A stretch of DNA of 64,000 nt, taken from positions 3,410,001 through 3,474,000 of the forward strand of contig BSYQ01000001.1 in NCBI GenBank assembly GCA_030272585.1, written 5' to 3'. The translations under genes were made by a program, and so were the position numbers. Source of the stretch: Bryopsis sp. KO-2023 (lineage: Eukaryota; Chlorophyta; Ulvophyceae; Bryopsidales; Bryopsidaceae). The notes under the pieces are model-generated. The model saw only the letters and a program-made list of their open reading frames with translations, made no database searches and was not told the DNA's origin. This document shows, piece by piece, positions 36,392-47,586 of this stretch (positions are counted from its first letter, which is position 1; every line of letters begins with the position of its first letter).

Positions 36392-38026
36392 ATGTCCACT
36401 GCTTTTTGTCCATCCCTGGCTGCCAGGCCCGCCCACAGAGAAGCCACCTCTGTGTGTAGGAACTTCAGAGGGTCGCAGTTGTTTTTTTCGGGGACCCCAC
36501 TCGATAAGAGAAGGAGTTTCGCTGGAGCCCAGGGCTCCCGGAAACGAGCCCTCCATGTCACCAATGTGTCGGACGTGACGCAAGATTCGTTCGAAGAGGA
36601 CGTTTTGAAGGTAATAAAGAGATTTGAAAATGCAGTATTCTGTCGAGGGACTGTGGTGGGAAAGCGTAGTGGGAATTCTTGACAAATAACAGCTAAGCAA
36701 ATACTCCAAAGCCTATCGAGTGGTGGTGTGCGGTGTTTCCAGAGCGAGCTGCCTGTCTTGGTGGATTTCTGGGCTGAATGGTGTGGCCCTTGCAAATTGA
36801 TTTTGCCTTGTGTGGAGTGGGCTGAACAGGTAGGATTCAAATGAAACATAATTTATACAATATGATATAATTCTCATCAAATAATAATAGTATATATATT
36901 TTTTATTATATTTTTTTTATTTTCTCCGTCACAGGCGGTGGTGATATCTCTTTTCCAAATCTGAAATTGGTTTCGATGACTTGTCGTGGAAACTTTGAAA
37001 AAAGAAATGACCCCAAACAGGGCATTTTGCTGAAAAACAAAACAGTGCCATCATATCCATTACAATCAACAAAAAAAAGTGTATATATTTGTGTAGAGCG
37101 CTGAAGTGATCTGAATTGAATCCTGAACAATACGTTGAAATTCGCATGAATATCTCCAGAGAATTGTCCGTTCAATGTTGATTCGATTATGATTGTTCTG
37201 GCTGGTTGTAGGAATACCAAGATGTCCTGAAAGTCGTGAAGATCGAAACGGATGGAAATCCAGATCTCATAGAGAAATACAAGGTGGGCAGCGTTTTGTG
37301 GCAATAGCTCCAACCTAAATTCATAATATCCTCATCGTAAAACACTTGCAAGATGAAACATTGCACTCTTGCGGGTTAAATCCAGCTTTAGTTGCTTTCG
37401 GAGGCCTGCTCCTGGAGCATGGACCCCCTCCCCCCCCTTCCCTCCCTTTCAATAATAGGAATCATAGCAGTGCACCCAGTTGCCTCCTGAAGTGCCTCTC
37501 GTTTTTGGGACATTGCACACGGTTTCAACTTAGGCCTGAGGATCGAAATGTGTTTGAAAGGAGGGGCAGTTTGAGTTTAATCATGATCAATAGTTGTTGC
37601 AAGTCAGTGTCAAGGATGATTTCCGTTCTGGGAATCCTCTTAGACAGTAGGTTGTGGGCATGAAAAAGTTGAAACGAGCCGTGGGTTGCTGGGAAGATTG
37701 AACGCTGCAGAAATCAAATTTCATAATCTGACGATGAATTGATATATATTTTTTTGTTTTATTCATTTTTGCTGGGGGGGATACATCACAGTTTCTCACG
37801 CAGTAGATAAACTGATTGGTAGAGCGAGTTTTTTTGTACATACGTATGGTGAAACCTTTGTTCCTTTTCCCTTTGGTGACGCCTGCAGATCCACGGCCTG
37901 CCAACAATCATGTTGTTCAAGGATGGGGAGCTTGTGAAAGGCAGCCGCCACGAAGGAGCCATCACCAGAAAACTGTTGTATACTTATCTCGAAAAAAGAG
38001 GAGTGCTCACAGTGAAAACTCAGTGA
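36392..38026 (+). CDS. Thioredoxin with N-terminal targeting extension (plastid m-type-like)
   Basis: This small disulfide reductase donates electrons to target enzymes. Exons are 36392-36610, 36743-36829, 37212-37283 and 37889-38026. All are joined by GT-AG introns in phase 0 and total 172 codons including the stop. The first ~65 residues are rich in Ser, Arg and Ala with a Phe at position 5, resembling a plastid transit peptide. A Phe near the N-terminus is typical of red-algal, glaucophyte and cryptophyte plastid import (family knowledge). The active site WAEWCGPCK is in exon 2, the conserved Asp/Thr strand ([10 protein letters not shown]) in exon 3, and the cis-Pro loop ([11 protein letters not shown]) in exon 4. 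The thioredoxin fold is certain; m-type and plastid location are inferred. Element A lies immediately upstream and may supply or disturb promoter sequence. Confidence 0.9.
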
Positions 38027-38682
38027 ATCCCTCACTGTGGATGTCTTGGCCTTTTCTGGGCATTTCCGTCTTTCTGTGTTTTGTACCTATTTTTTTTTTT
38101 TTTCCCTTTTTTTTTCCTCTCCTCCTTTTCTGTAGACATCCTTGCTATAGCACGAACCTTTCTCTGAAAAATACGAGGAAGTGCCGGGGTGGAATGAGAA
38201 AAAGAAACAGAAAAACTGGAGGAGGGAAGAACCAAGTTACTGGCCTGAGGGAGGGAGGATGGGTTCTATTCTATTCGGTGTTTATGGAGGGTGTATACTA
38301 GATCTTGTTGCCATCAATTTTGAATTTCTGGGCTTGAGAGTGAAAAAAAGAAGTGGGGAGGGAGAGAGGGGGGAGGGGTGGTTGGGTGGCAATATCTGGA
38401 CTCATCTCCCTCTGTGAGGAGATCGTGTATAGGTGGTGTCCAGTGAGGGCCTATTTTTTCTTTGATGCTTCTCCCCGATCGGTGTTTTCAGAGGAATCCG
38501 ATTGGTGTATGTTTTCCCTTTCGTTTTTCTGGAGATTCCCGCCACATCAATCCACAACCTCACTTGCTTTCGAACAGTTTGTTAAAGCATCAAGGATAAG
38601 AAGGCACACAGGCAACCACCGAAAGAACAAGCTGAAAATGGATTGATGATGTAGCAGACTCTCTTAACAACGCATCCTGCCG
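38027..38682. other. Intergenic between convergent genes
   Basis: This is 3' of both the thioredoxin and the FMC1-like gene. Poly-T and poly-A/G tracts near 38085-38115 and 38340-38395 are the only notable features. No exon was recognised. Confidence 0.55.
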
Positions 38683-39294
38683 TCACCCCGTCTGCTCTGA
38701 TACTTTCTGCACTTCGTCTGATTGTGCAGATTTTGGGGGGAAATCTGTGTCAGCCAAGCCATCCCTGTCGGGAACTTCCAACCCAACTACCCGAGCAGTC
38801 TTCTTGACTTGCTCTCTCTGCTGGGAATCCTTGTCGGTGGTGATGTTGTAGGACGTCAGCAATTCCTTCAAACAAGCACACCACATTTCCCCCCCAGTAT
38901 CTGGTAAGACAGATCTCCAATATCACCAAGCAGTAGATTTTTTTGAAAATGTAAAAAATCACATCCAGGGGACCAGGCATTCACATGCATCCATCAAGCT
39001 TTCAAATGCCAAGATGAAAAAACTTTCTTTTTGGCATGGATTTTCCAGCAACAGTAACCCCTCCCATCAACACTTTGGCTGTTCTTGCCTCCCCACCTTG
39101 TTTTCGTGGACGCTCTCGACCAAATATACGTATTCCTCTGCCTGGTTCAGCAAATGCGGGACGGCAGCAACTTCTTGAGATTTTCGAAACTCCTTCTTGA
39201 CGAAATCCCTCCACAAAGTATTTCCCGTGACCTGTGTTATATTCTTATCAACCGTCCGCAGCAGCTTACGGTACACTTCTCGAACGTTGGCCAT
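38683..39294 (-). CDS. FMC1-like LYR-motif protein (ATP synthase assembly)
   Basis: Exon 1 is 39294-39097, with donor GTGGGG after an in-phase Lys. Exon 2 is most simply 38865-38683, giving 126 residues (human FMC1 has 113). The N-terminus has the LYR-type YRKLLR, followed by helices with RDFVKKEFRKSQEV and YVYLVESVHENK. The C-terminal ARVVGLEVPDRDG matches the GLVGLKLP block of FMC1. FMC1 helps assemble the F1 part of mitochondrial ATP synthase. The acceptor of exon 2 is weak, so a few residues at the junction could differ. The gene is head to head with taspase 1, with 145 bp between the start codons. Confidence 0.75.
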
Positions 39295-39439
39295 CCCTGC
39301 TCTGCGGAACAGCGAATTCGAAATGAAAATTTAAAAAAGAAAAATCCACTGGGAGCTTGACACATGACCAACCAACGTCAATCAAAAAGACACCAGCACA
39401 GGGGGGAAAAAGGGACGCTTTCAAACATCAAAGCATGCA

Positions 39440-41663
39440 ATGGAGAGGTCCGAAAGGTTTTCGCCGACCAGCGTTCCCACCGAGCATTCAGATCAACCAC
39501 ATTCGGAGCCTTTCTTCGTGGCGGTGCACATCGGCGTGGGGTTCCATTCGGAAAAGAATCGTGTGCACAAGCGTCATGCGATTGGCCGAGCGTGCAGAGC
39601 AGCTCGGGATTGCCTCCAGTCTCACGGAGAAATCAGGGATGCAGTTGTAGCAGCGATTCGAATTCTTGAGGTACCCTTCCCAGACGGCGAATCGGAAACC
39701 CCCAGCGCTCGAAATCAATGTGGATGGCGTTGTGCTCCAGCAATCGATGACGATTCGAAAGTCAGCCATGAAATCAATTGCGAAACATAGTTGCATCCCA
39801 CCATTTCGAAAAACAGACCTAATGGCTGCAAATTGACCCCATGCAGTTGTGAGATATTTGCCAGGATTCCCCATTCACTAATGCTGGACACGGATCGAAC
39901 CTGACGTTTGATGGCAGCGTGGAATGCGATGCTGGCATTATGTCTGGGGATGGGGAGTTTGGAGCGGTAGGGGCAGCACCTGGTGAGCATCCAATGCATC
40001 TTACCTGATGTGGTCCTTTCACAATGCAAATCAGTGATTCAGATATTTTTATTTAACATATATATGTAAGTATATTAGTAATTACTCTTACCAAGGCTAC
40101 AATCTCCCACCTCTATAGAAAAGCGTCCCTGTTGCCATTCTGAATTTTTTTGGAATCGATGATGTGATTCTCAAGGTTTGGGAAATTGAACTCGTGGTTG
40201 TCTTTGATTTGCACAGGGCTTTGCAATCCTATTGAAGTGGCATCATGCCTAGCTAAGAGGTCAGCGGAGCCACTTTCATGTGGCCGAGTTCAACCAACGT
40301 GAGTGATATTGCTCCTTCATGAAAATCAGAAAAGAAAAAAAAAAAGAAAAAACATCGGCAAACAGAAGCACCACGCTTTTTTTGCAAGAAAATTATGGTC
40401 GAATGGTGCAGGTTTCTTGCTGGAGATGGTGCAAGGCTGTGGGCGTTGGAGCGGGGTTTGCCAGCATCAAAAACAATGGAGGATGCAAAAAAGGTGTGTC
40501 AATAACATTCAGCATGGGTTCAGCAAAAGAAATGGGCAGGTGTCTTGGTCAGACACTAACTTTTGTGTGAATTTATCGCAGTTGCATGTCACGGATGCCT
40601 CCAAGGCAAAGTGGAAAAGATACATCGAGATGGTTCAGTCAAATGACGACAAACAAGGTACCCATGCAGTGTTCTGAGCCAAGTGATGCCTCTGGAACGA
40701 TCAATGAAGGAATTTCATTCACCCTGTTGATGCAATGCTTGTAGATGGAGGAGAAGCCAGCTCTGATCAGGAGGCAAAACTGACTTCTGGTGAAGAAGGC
40801 AACGACAGGAAAAGACGGCGAGTTGGTGATGTTTGCGACACTGTGGGTTGCGTGGTGGTGGATAGCCAAGGTGATGCCAATTACAATTGATTAGGCACTC
40901 CCCTGTCTAATACGGCCGAAGCATCATTGAGTGACCCTGAGTCTGACATGTTTGGAGACACTCGTGCCATCTTGGAGCTGCTCGTTGATCCTTTTCAGGG
41001 TTTTTTGTTGTCAAGGTGCCGTGTGTGCCGGTGTATCTTCTGGAGGTTTGGCTGTGAAGGTCAGTGGAAGAGTTGGAGAGGCTGCACTGTACGGTGCTGG
41101 ATGCTGGGCAAAACACTGCAACACATTGAGGTGGAATCTCTTGTTTCTTGTTCAATTTTCACAGCTGTTGCTTGTGAATCATCCTTAGAAACACCTGTTC
41201 AAAACATCGCTGGTGTTTTCTAGAGTTTCTTGTTCCAAAATGCGACCAATTTTGCTGCAGATTTCCATCAGTTGCGACCAGCGTCTCTGGGGTGGGTGAG
41301 TTGGTGTCAAGAGCCCTGGTTGCTAGGTTATCTGCACATTCCATGCTAGCCCAAACAGCAGACCCCCTGGACTTCATCCTGGAAGAGACAATCACCCAAG
41401 CAACTGATGGGTGGGCCAACCCTGCGAATGACATTGGTTTGATTGCCTTGAGGGCCAGCCGGGCAGAAGTCTCGCAAGAAATGGTGGTGGAGTTTGCTGT
41501 GGGCCATAATTCAGAGTCGATGGGATTCGGTTGCTTAGGCAGCGATGGCAAGTTGATGGTGGATTTTCTGCCCAAGACCTTGGGGACATCACATGATTCC
41601 GTTCCGGCTGTGTTTGGAGCTGCCGTTCGGTGGAAATTGGGGGGGGGGGGCAAAGGCGATTAA
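39440..41663 (+). CDS. TASP1: Threonine aspartase 1 (taspase 1)
   Basis: This is an Ntn-hydrolase that self-cleaves to expose a catalytic Thr and cuts proteins after Asp. Exon 1 (39440-39670) has [15 protein letters not shown] and the helix [11 protein letters not shown], matching GFVLVHAGAGYHSE of human taspase. Later exons lie near 40218-40300 ([20 protein letters not shown]), 40412-40491 ([15 protein letters not shown]), 40582-40659, 40746-40870, 41000-41130 and 41269-41663. The site [13 protein letters not shown] (about 40825-40863) contains the Asp-Thr bond where autoproteolysis occurs, so the enzyme should be able to process itself. [15 protein letters not shown] and [10 protein letters not shown] match the beta-subunit. 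The exon carrying the NAG-x-GSNL block was not located (expected between 39670 and 40218). In animals it cleaves MLL and TFIIA; the target here is unknown. Confidence 0.87.
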
Positions 41664-41898
41664 ATGATTTTCTGTGTTGAATTGATTTTTCTGTGACTCT
41701 GGAATCAAGGTTGGACCTTGATAGATCTCTGGCTAGGAAAGGAGATGAACTCAGTGTTTTGCTGAAGAATGCTGACTATCGAGGTCCCCCTCTTGTGGAA
41801 GAATGAATACTCATCTCGTTTCAAGACAATGCCCAAACAATTACCTATTGTCAATGACAATTTGCCCTTTGAACACGCACGCGAAACCAAAGCATCAA

Positions 41899-42258
41899 TA
41901 GGGATGTTCAGCAATTCAACGATAGCACTATTTCGACGTTATTACTAATCGAAATAGCGTCGTTGGGGCGAGTCGTGGGCGAAAACGATAGCAAAACACG
42001 CTATTTGGGAGTGGTACCAAATCCACCCAAACGCGTGCAAAAAAGTCAGACTGGCCGACGTCAGCATCCAAGTCACCATTCGGCGTGCACGCGAAGAAAT
42101 CCCTCCAAGTGCACCCAAGCACAAGTGCTCCAGACCACAGCCAGCTCCGTCTTAAACACAGGGACGTCGACGCAAGTTGATGCCCGTTCTGGAACCCCAC
42201 GACGCGACGTCGACGATATCTTGACGTCTCATTGTTACCCCTTCTGATCGTTTACGTT
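41899..42258 (+). repeat. Left inverted arm of the foldback element
   Basis: This ~360-bp arm runs from GGGATGTTCAGCAATTC to GATCGTTTACGTT. Its reverse complement is found in pieces at 43800-43860, 44336-44566 and 49970-50008, with moderate divergence. Confidence 0.8.
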
Positions 42259-43799
42259 CTCTCGATGAGCCCATCCGCCCAGGTTTGCGACGAATGATAG
42301 GATCCAGCATGAGCATTCCTACGAGGAGTTCATCAGGTTTAAGTTCACAAGCTTGGGGAAGGATGGAGTGCAAGAGCTGTTGAGAACCAGGGGCTGTGGA
42401 GAGCATCTTATGATGTTCTTGTCCAGTATTGTGGAGTGCATGTTTGGGGGGGGGGGCATCAAAAAGAATAAACAAAAGAGATCATGAGCAAACTTTTTTC
42501 TCTTTGAAAGAGGGTGTGGGGGGGGTTGCCTCTTTTGGGGCTGATGGAATGACAATTCTTGTTGAGTAGACAGGAGTGAAGTGTCCCAGGAGGAGGCTTG
42601 TTTTTTTCAAGAGTAATTTGTTGTCAGCTTGACAATGTGAGGCTCATATGTAACCAGGAGGGCTTCGAAAAGTATTCATGCGACACAAACTGGATGCAGG
42701 GGAGTGGCTGAGAATTTCTAGTTTGATCCAAAAACATCCTACGAAATTTTTGCTGGTTGATAGCAAGCGATATTCTCAGTACACTGAAATTTTTTCAGAC
42801 TGTGCAGATTGCAGGGGATTTAAGTTTCGTTTCTGACCATCAAATAAATTAGCACAAAAACAAATACTGATCCTATGTTCTTTGACAAGGTTGACAAGCA
42901 CACAGGGAGTCACAGCAGGCTTACAAGTTCTGTGCCACAAATTATAACAAATCCAATGGTACCCTACTTTGATGACCTTAATTAACCTGTTCGTTCACAA
43001 GAGCATTCAACAACTCCTATATTCTCAAAAACCAAGCCAGCATCGAAATTCCCCAAAGAACACATTTCCAATTACATCCCACCAGAATGAAATGTCATCC
43101 AGGAGCGGGGCCTCGCAGTGAGGATCTAGCAAGCAAATTCGAAGAACTCTTTCAACCTTGTTTTCATCACTTATCCTTGGCAAAAGTGAGGACTTGAAAA
43201 ATGTACTTGAAAACTGTACAACTGATGTTTCTCTCCTTCCATATCCCCTCAGCTGCCATATACGTTTATTGCATTTTGTTTACCCCTCTCACCTTATTCC
43301 AGAATTCCATCACCATCATCATAACCCCCCATTTAAACTAGATCGTCACCGTTGAACTGAAGCTAGCAAGAAAAAGTCAACCCCTCCCCCCCCCCTCTTC
43401 CTTTTCTTTTTTCAAAACAGTTACAAGAAAATCATACAAGTTCCCCCCCTCTTGTCCCCTCCAAATTTCGATTGGACTTCCTTTTCTGAACCCTGACACA
43501 CCTCACCAGTGCAACCATACGTAATCTTTCCAAATCCAAATCACAACCCTTACCATTCATGACCCTGCTTTCTTTTCAAGTTACCTTATTCTTCCACGCC
43601 ACAGGAGCTTCCTGTTGCACCCTCAGCAGCAAAAATGACAACAGAGACATCCTCCCCCCTGTGTCATGAGTTCGTTTCCCCCACTTCCCCCCCCCAAATG
43701 ACAAACCATCGACTCTGCCACACCCAGCAAAGGATGCCTGCAGACCAGAACAACAAGGAATCTCTCCATGACAAAAAAGCCCCACAATCTAATGTTCTT
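42259..43799. other. Core of the foldback element
   Basis: No domain was recognised. A minus-strand stretch near 42270-42420 has coding-like composition (around PDELLVGMLMLDPIIRR), but it could not be assigned or linked to a start. Homopolymer tracts (G near 42447, C near 43388) are frequent. Confidence 0.4.
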
Positions 43800-43860
43800 C
43801 AACGTAAACGATCGGAAAAGGGGTAACAATGAGACGTCAAGATATCGTCGACGTCGCGTC

Positions 43861-44327
43861 CAGAGATAGGACTTTACGGTTACGGTACCGTAAACCGTAC
43901 CGTAACCCCACTCCGGTCACTTACGGTTACGGTCACTCCGGTCCGGACCGGAGTGGTTTTCGTGCTCGGAACCGGACCACCGTACCACTCCGTACTGCTC
44001 CGGTACCGGACCGTACCGACCGTACTGGACCGTACCAACCGTAACCGTAAATAGTAACCCCCGCAGGGTTCCGAGAACCTAAAGGAACCCAGGGGGATTC
44101 GAACCCACGACCTTACAGACTACAGCTTAACGCTTTAGCACTGAACCACACTACTTCACGGTGATTTAGGGCCTGCCGTAGCTATACCGTACCTGTTCCG
44201 TACCGTAAAAACAGCATATTACTCCGGTTACGGTACGGAGTTACGGCCGTAGTACGGTGACCGTAACCCGACCGTAACCGGACCGGACCGTAGCCGGACC
44301 AGATTTTTGGCCCAAGTCCTATCTCTG
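43861..44327. mobile_element. hAT-like MITE, family 1, copy 1 (467 bp)
   Basis: Termini are CAGAGATAGGACTT and its complement. The 8-bp duplication GTCGCGTC lies at 43853-43860 and 44328-44335. Both flanks of the centre are arrays of short words such as TACGGTTACGG and GGTCCGGACCGG. The centre (about 44060-44165, minus strand) is tRNA-like. There is no coding capacity. It is inserted in the right arm of the foldback element. Confidence 0.92.
44062..44164 (-). other. tRNA-like module in MITE family 1, copy 1
   Basis: Read on the minus strand it has an A-box/D-arm match (GTGGTTCAGTGCTAAAGCG), an anticodon-loop-like CTGTAGT (GTA, as in Tyr tRNA) and a B-box GGTTCGAATCC. The anticodon stem pairs poorly, so it is more likely a tRNA relic than a working gene. 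Confidence 0.55.
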
Positions 44328-44566
44328 GTCGCGTCGTGGCCCACGACTCGTGGGGTTCCAGAACGGGCATCAACTTGCGTCGACGTCCCTGTGTTTAAGA
44401 CGGAGCTGGCTGTGGTCTGGAGCACTTGTGCTTGGGTGCACTTGGAGGGATTTCTTCGCGTGCACGCCGAATGGTGACTTGGATGCTGACGTCGGCCAGT
44501 CTGACTTTTTTGCACGCGTTTGGGTGGATTTGGTTCCATACCCACGCTATTTCGCTTAGTAATAAC

Positions 44567-44904
44567 TGTTGATAGAGTGTGCAGTCGTGCTTGCAGATTG
44601 CCTCGTTCGCAGGGGGGACGCGAACGTGTTGTGTATAGGCGAGACCTGATCGGGGACTTTCCAACCCGATCCTTGTATAACCAGTCTTTTACAAACACTC
44701 TACTCTTTCCTTCCCGAAGTTCCCTTTTATCCTAACTGTTCAGGCGAAACGCCACTTGCCAGAAAAACGCAGGTCTAGTTTCTGTCGTTAGACGAAACGC
44801 CACTTCCTTCGGAAATGACTCTAATCGTGCCGATCATACAGATTAATGTCCCATACCACCATCTATACTCACAACTCCCCCTTTATCAACCTGGTTTAAC
44901 AACC
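44567..44904 (-). repeat. 3' LTR of element B
   Basis: This is the left-hand copy and corresponds base for base to 49627-49964, apart from the innermost base. Confidence 0.9.
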
Positions 44905-44982
44905 TGGTTCGAAAGTGATAAATGGCTATGGCACAGCACCCCACAGTTTTCCACATTTTTTTTTTTTTTTTACCTACCCAAC

Positions 44983-47586
44983 TCAGAGTTCGTATTCTCG
45001 CATGTAGTCGGCATGCATGGTGACACGCCGGCCATCATGCATGTTGACCTCCCACCTCGTTTCTGAGAGTTGGTGGGCAATTCGTCCAGGTCCGAGCCAG
45101 CGAGGTCGAAACTTTCCACGAAGCGCGCCTGTGTGGCGCATGTCATAAATCCACACTTGAGCTCCTAGGCGCCAGCGTTTGGGGGTCCCTGTCCGAGTTT
45201 TGTTGACAAGAGCGCGGGAGTGAGCCATGTTGGTGTGGGCGGCAGCCCAGGCTGCTTCACTTGCGTTCCAGAAACGGCGGGGGGTGTCTCCCGTGATGCG
45301 ATTGACCATATCATTGCAGGCTGCAGCAGCCTTGGGCAGCACATCCGTCCAGCGTCCATGTTTTTCATCAGCGAGAATCCGCCTTGTGCGCTCCAGGAAA
45401 TTCCTGTTGGCGCGTTCACATATTCCATGTGCTCGGTGGAGGTGTGGAGGCGTCATAATCAAAGCGATATTGTTGTCAGCCAGCCATAAGTTGAAAATTC
45501 TGCCGCGGAATGATGCAGCATTATCACACATAATGGTTTGAAAACGTCCTCGAGTGTCGTTCCAGTGTTGCAGGGCAGAGACTACCTCAGTGGCTCCTGT
45601 ACTTTTTGTAGGTGTGACCTGAATATACCGAGTGAGGTGGTCAATGATGAGGGCCACATAGCGATAGCCGTCGATGGTAGGCAGTGGCCCAATGTGGTCG
45701 ATGGAGATGATAGCGTTGGGTCGCATGGGTGTGGGCGAGCTTCCATAAGGTGTGCGGAGGGTGAGGGTTGCAAATTGTTGGCATGGTGCACAGGTGCAGA
45801 TCTTACTGGCGATTGTTGATCGTGAATAGGGGAAACCCAGGAGTTGAGCTCGTCGCCATGTGCCATCTGCGCTTGGGTGACCTTGATGGATCACGTTCCA
45901 GATATCCTCGGGGATAGCTTCAGTAGTTGGCTGCAGCGCATTGATAGTGTGACTGGAGGTCGCTTTGTGTGGGCGAGAGAGTAAATCTGCACCGACGTTA
46001 TCACTGCCTGGAACAAAAGTAACGGTCGAGTGGGCTTCGTTATGAAAAAACCAACCCAATAGACGAGCCTCCCTGACGTCCGTTGTCGTGATCGCGCCTG
46101 CTTGTAACTTGGTGGCCAAAGCACAGTTGTCGGTTTTTATGTCTGTGTGTGTGTCGCCACGCATTGCGCGTGTTTTTTTACAAGCCCAAATGAGCGCTTT
46201 GAGCTCGCCCAAATAGCTTGATGTTGGTAAAGCCATGACAGCGCTCCCCATGTCCACGACGTTGGTTTCGAAGTGCTGGGTGTTGGTCGGATGCATGAAT
46301 AGCATGTACCCTGCGAACCCTGACGACCAATCGCTTTCGAGAGTGAAAGACTTAGGTGTGACGCCTGTAGTCAGCAGCTGGCGCTGGCGCTGCATGGTGG
46401 AGCGCACAATCCTGTGTGACTCGTCAGTGATAAGATTCCAGTCCACTCGTCCCCTTTCCAGTGCTGTGCGCAGATGCGCGCGCAGTGGTGCGAGCAGTAC
46501 TTCAACATCTGGAATAGCCCGCCGACAGTATGATATAATCCCAATGATCCGTTGTAGATCTTTCACTGATTGTACTTTGCCGAGCTGCTCACACTTTTCC
46601 TCTAAATACGGCCCCAAATCCCAGCGTCCAGCTTTGATTCGGTAGCCGAGGAATGTGATTTCCTCGGTCAGCCATTCCACTTTGCTATTATTAACCTTCA
46701 TGCCGTACTCATCCAGTCGGTCATAGACCTGCAGCACAGTTTCGAGCAGGGCCTGTCGACTTGAGGCGCCCACCAGTATGTCATCAACGTACTGTATGCA
46801 CTTGAGCCCCTTTAACACGTGGGCAGTACGCTCTGCAAAGAGTACTGACGACCACAGAAATCCTTGGGGTAAACGCGTCCAGATATATCTCCGAGGACCC
46901 CACGTGAATCCACAGAATTTGGATAGATCCTCGGAGATGGGTATTGAAAAGAAAGCATCTTTGAGGTCGATGCGACAGAAATAGGTCCAGGAGGGATCTA
47001 TGTCATACATGGCACGCCAGGTGTCATTAGTTTCCGTGTTGGGAGGTGACCCTTGCCTGAAATAGGCGTTTAGCTTTCTGAAGTCGTTAGTCAGCCTGTA
47101 CGTGTTATTTGGCTTACGTACAGGCAGCAGAGGATTTAAATAGACAGAATCCGAGGGTGAGACTGACTGGATGTATCCCTTGTGTTCGTAATCATCCAGA
47201 AGTGCTTGTACAACTCGCCTGTCGGACACGGAGTCCATGCTGTACTGAGTTCTACTTCCAGTTTCCGTGGGTGTGACATGGGGTAGGTCTGTCAGTTCGA
47301 CTTGAAGCTGCGCCATTCGTGGAATAATCGGGTGGTCGCTGAGGTCCCCGACGTTAGGAAAACGCTCGCACACTTCTCGCTGAATGGTTGTGGCATCGAT
47401 CGTGGCTTCGGGATAGGCCATCAGCGTCGCCACCGCGTATTCCTCTGGCGGCGACTCCAGTTTTCGTACTTGCCAGTCTGACAGTCCAGTCAGGTGCACC
47501 ATTTGGGATCGGGGAGTAAAATGGAGTACCTCTGTGGTACTATTGTACACTTCGACACGCAGGTGTCCTGCCGCAGTGGTACTGAT
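44983..47586 (-). CDS. Element B pol: reverse transcriptase, RNase H, integrase
   Basis: The RT part includes RLTNDFRKLNAYF, CRIDLKDAFFSIP (first catalytic Asp), RLPQGFLWSSVLF and IQYVDDILVG (DD pair). RNase H motifs are LESDWSSGFAGY, YLGELKALIWAC and IKTDNCAL. The integrase has the zinc-binding CTCAPCQQF, then core residues in SIDHIGPLP, IMCDNAASF and GICERANRNFLE. It is related to element A pol, with the same LPQG signature but clearly diverged, so A and B are distinct families of one clade. Confidence 0.87.
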   Translation of the reverse strand: MSTTAAGHLRVEVYNSTTEVLHFTPRSQMVHLTGLSDWQVRKLESPPEEYAVATLMAYPEATIDATTIQREVCERFPNVGDLSDHPIIPRMAQLQVELTDLPHVTPTETGSRTQYSMDSVSDRRVVQALLDDYEHKGYIQSVSPSDSVYLNPLLPVRKPNNTYRLTNDFRKLNAYFRQGSPPNTETNDTWRAMYDIDPSWTYFCRIDLKDAFFSIPISEDLSKFCGFTWGPRRYIWTRLPQGFLWSSVLFAERTAHVLKGLKCIQYVDDILVGASSRQALLETVLQVYDRLDEYGMKVNNSKVEWLTEEITFLGYRIKAGRWDLGPYLEEKCEQLGKVQSVKDLQRIIGIISYCRRAIPDVEVLLAPLRAHLRTALERGRVDWNLITDESHRIVRSTMQRQRQLLTTGVTPKSFTLESDWSSGFAGYMLFMHPTNTQHFETNVVDMGSAVMALPTSSYLGELKALIWACKKTRAMRGDTHTDIKTDNCALATKLQAGAITTTDVREARLLGWFFHNEAHSTVTFVPGSDNVGADLLSRPHKATSSHTINALQPTTEAIPEDIWNVIHQGHPSADGTWRRAQLLGFPYSRSTIASKICTCAPCQQFATLTLRTPYGSSPTPMRPNAIISIDHIGPLPTIDGYRYVALIIDHLTRYIQVTPTKSTGATEVVSALQHWNDTRGRFQTIMCDNAASFRGRIFNLWLADNNIALIMTPPHLHRAHGICERANRNFLERTRRILADEKHGRWTDVLPKAAAACNDMVNRITGDTPRRFWNASEAAWAAAHTNMAHSRALVNKTRTGTPKRWRLGAQVWIYDMRHTGALRGKFRPRWLGPGRIAHQLSETRWEVNMHDGRRVTMHADYMREYEL

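Noticed and set aside
39488-39874. A minus-strand open frame opposite the first taspase exon
   Set aside because: The plus strand matches taspase 1 at several conserved blocks; the minus frame has no recognisable motif and overlaps it fully.
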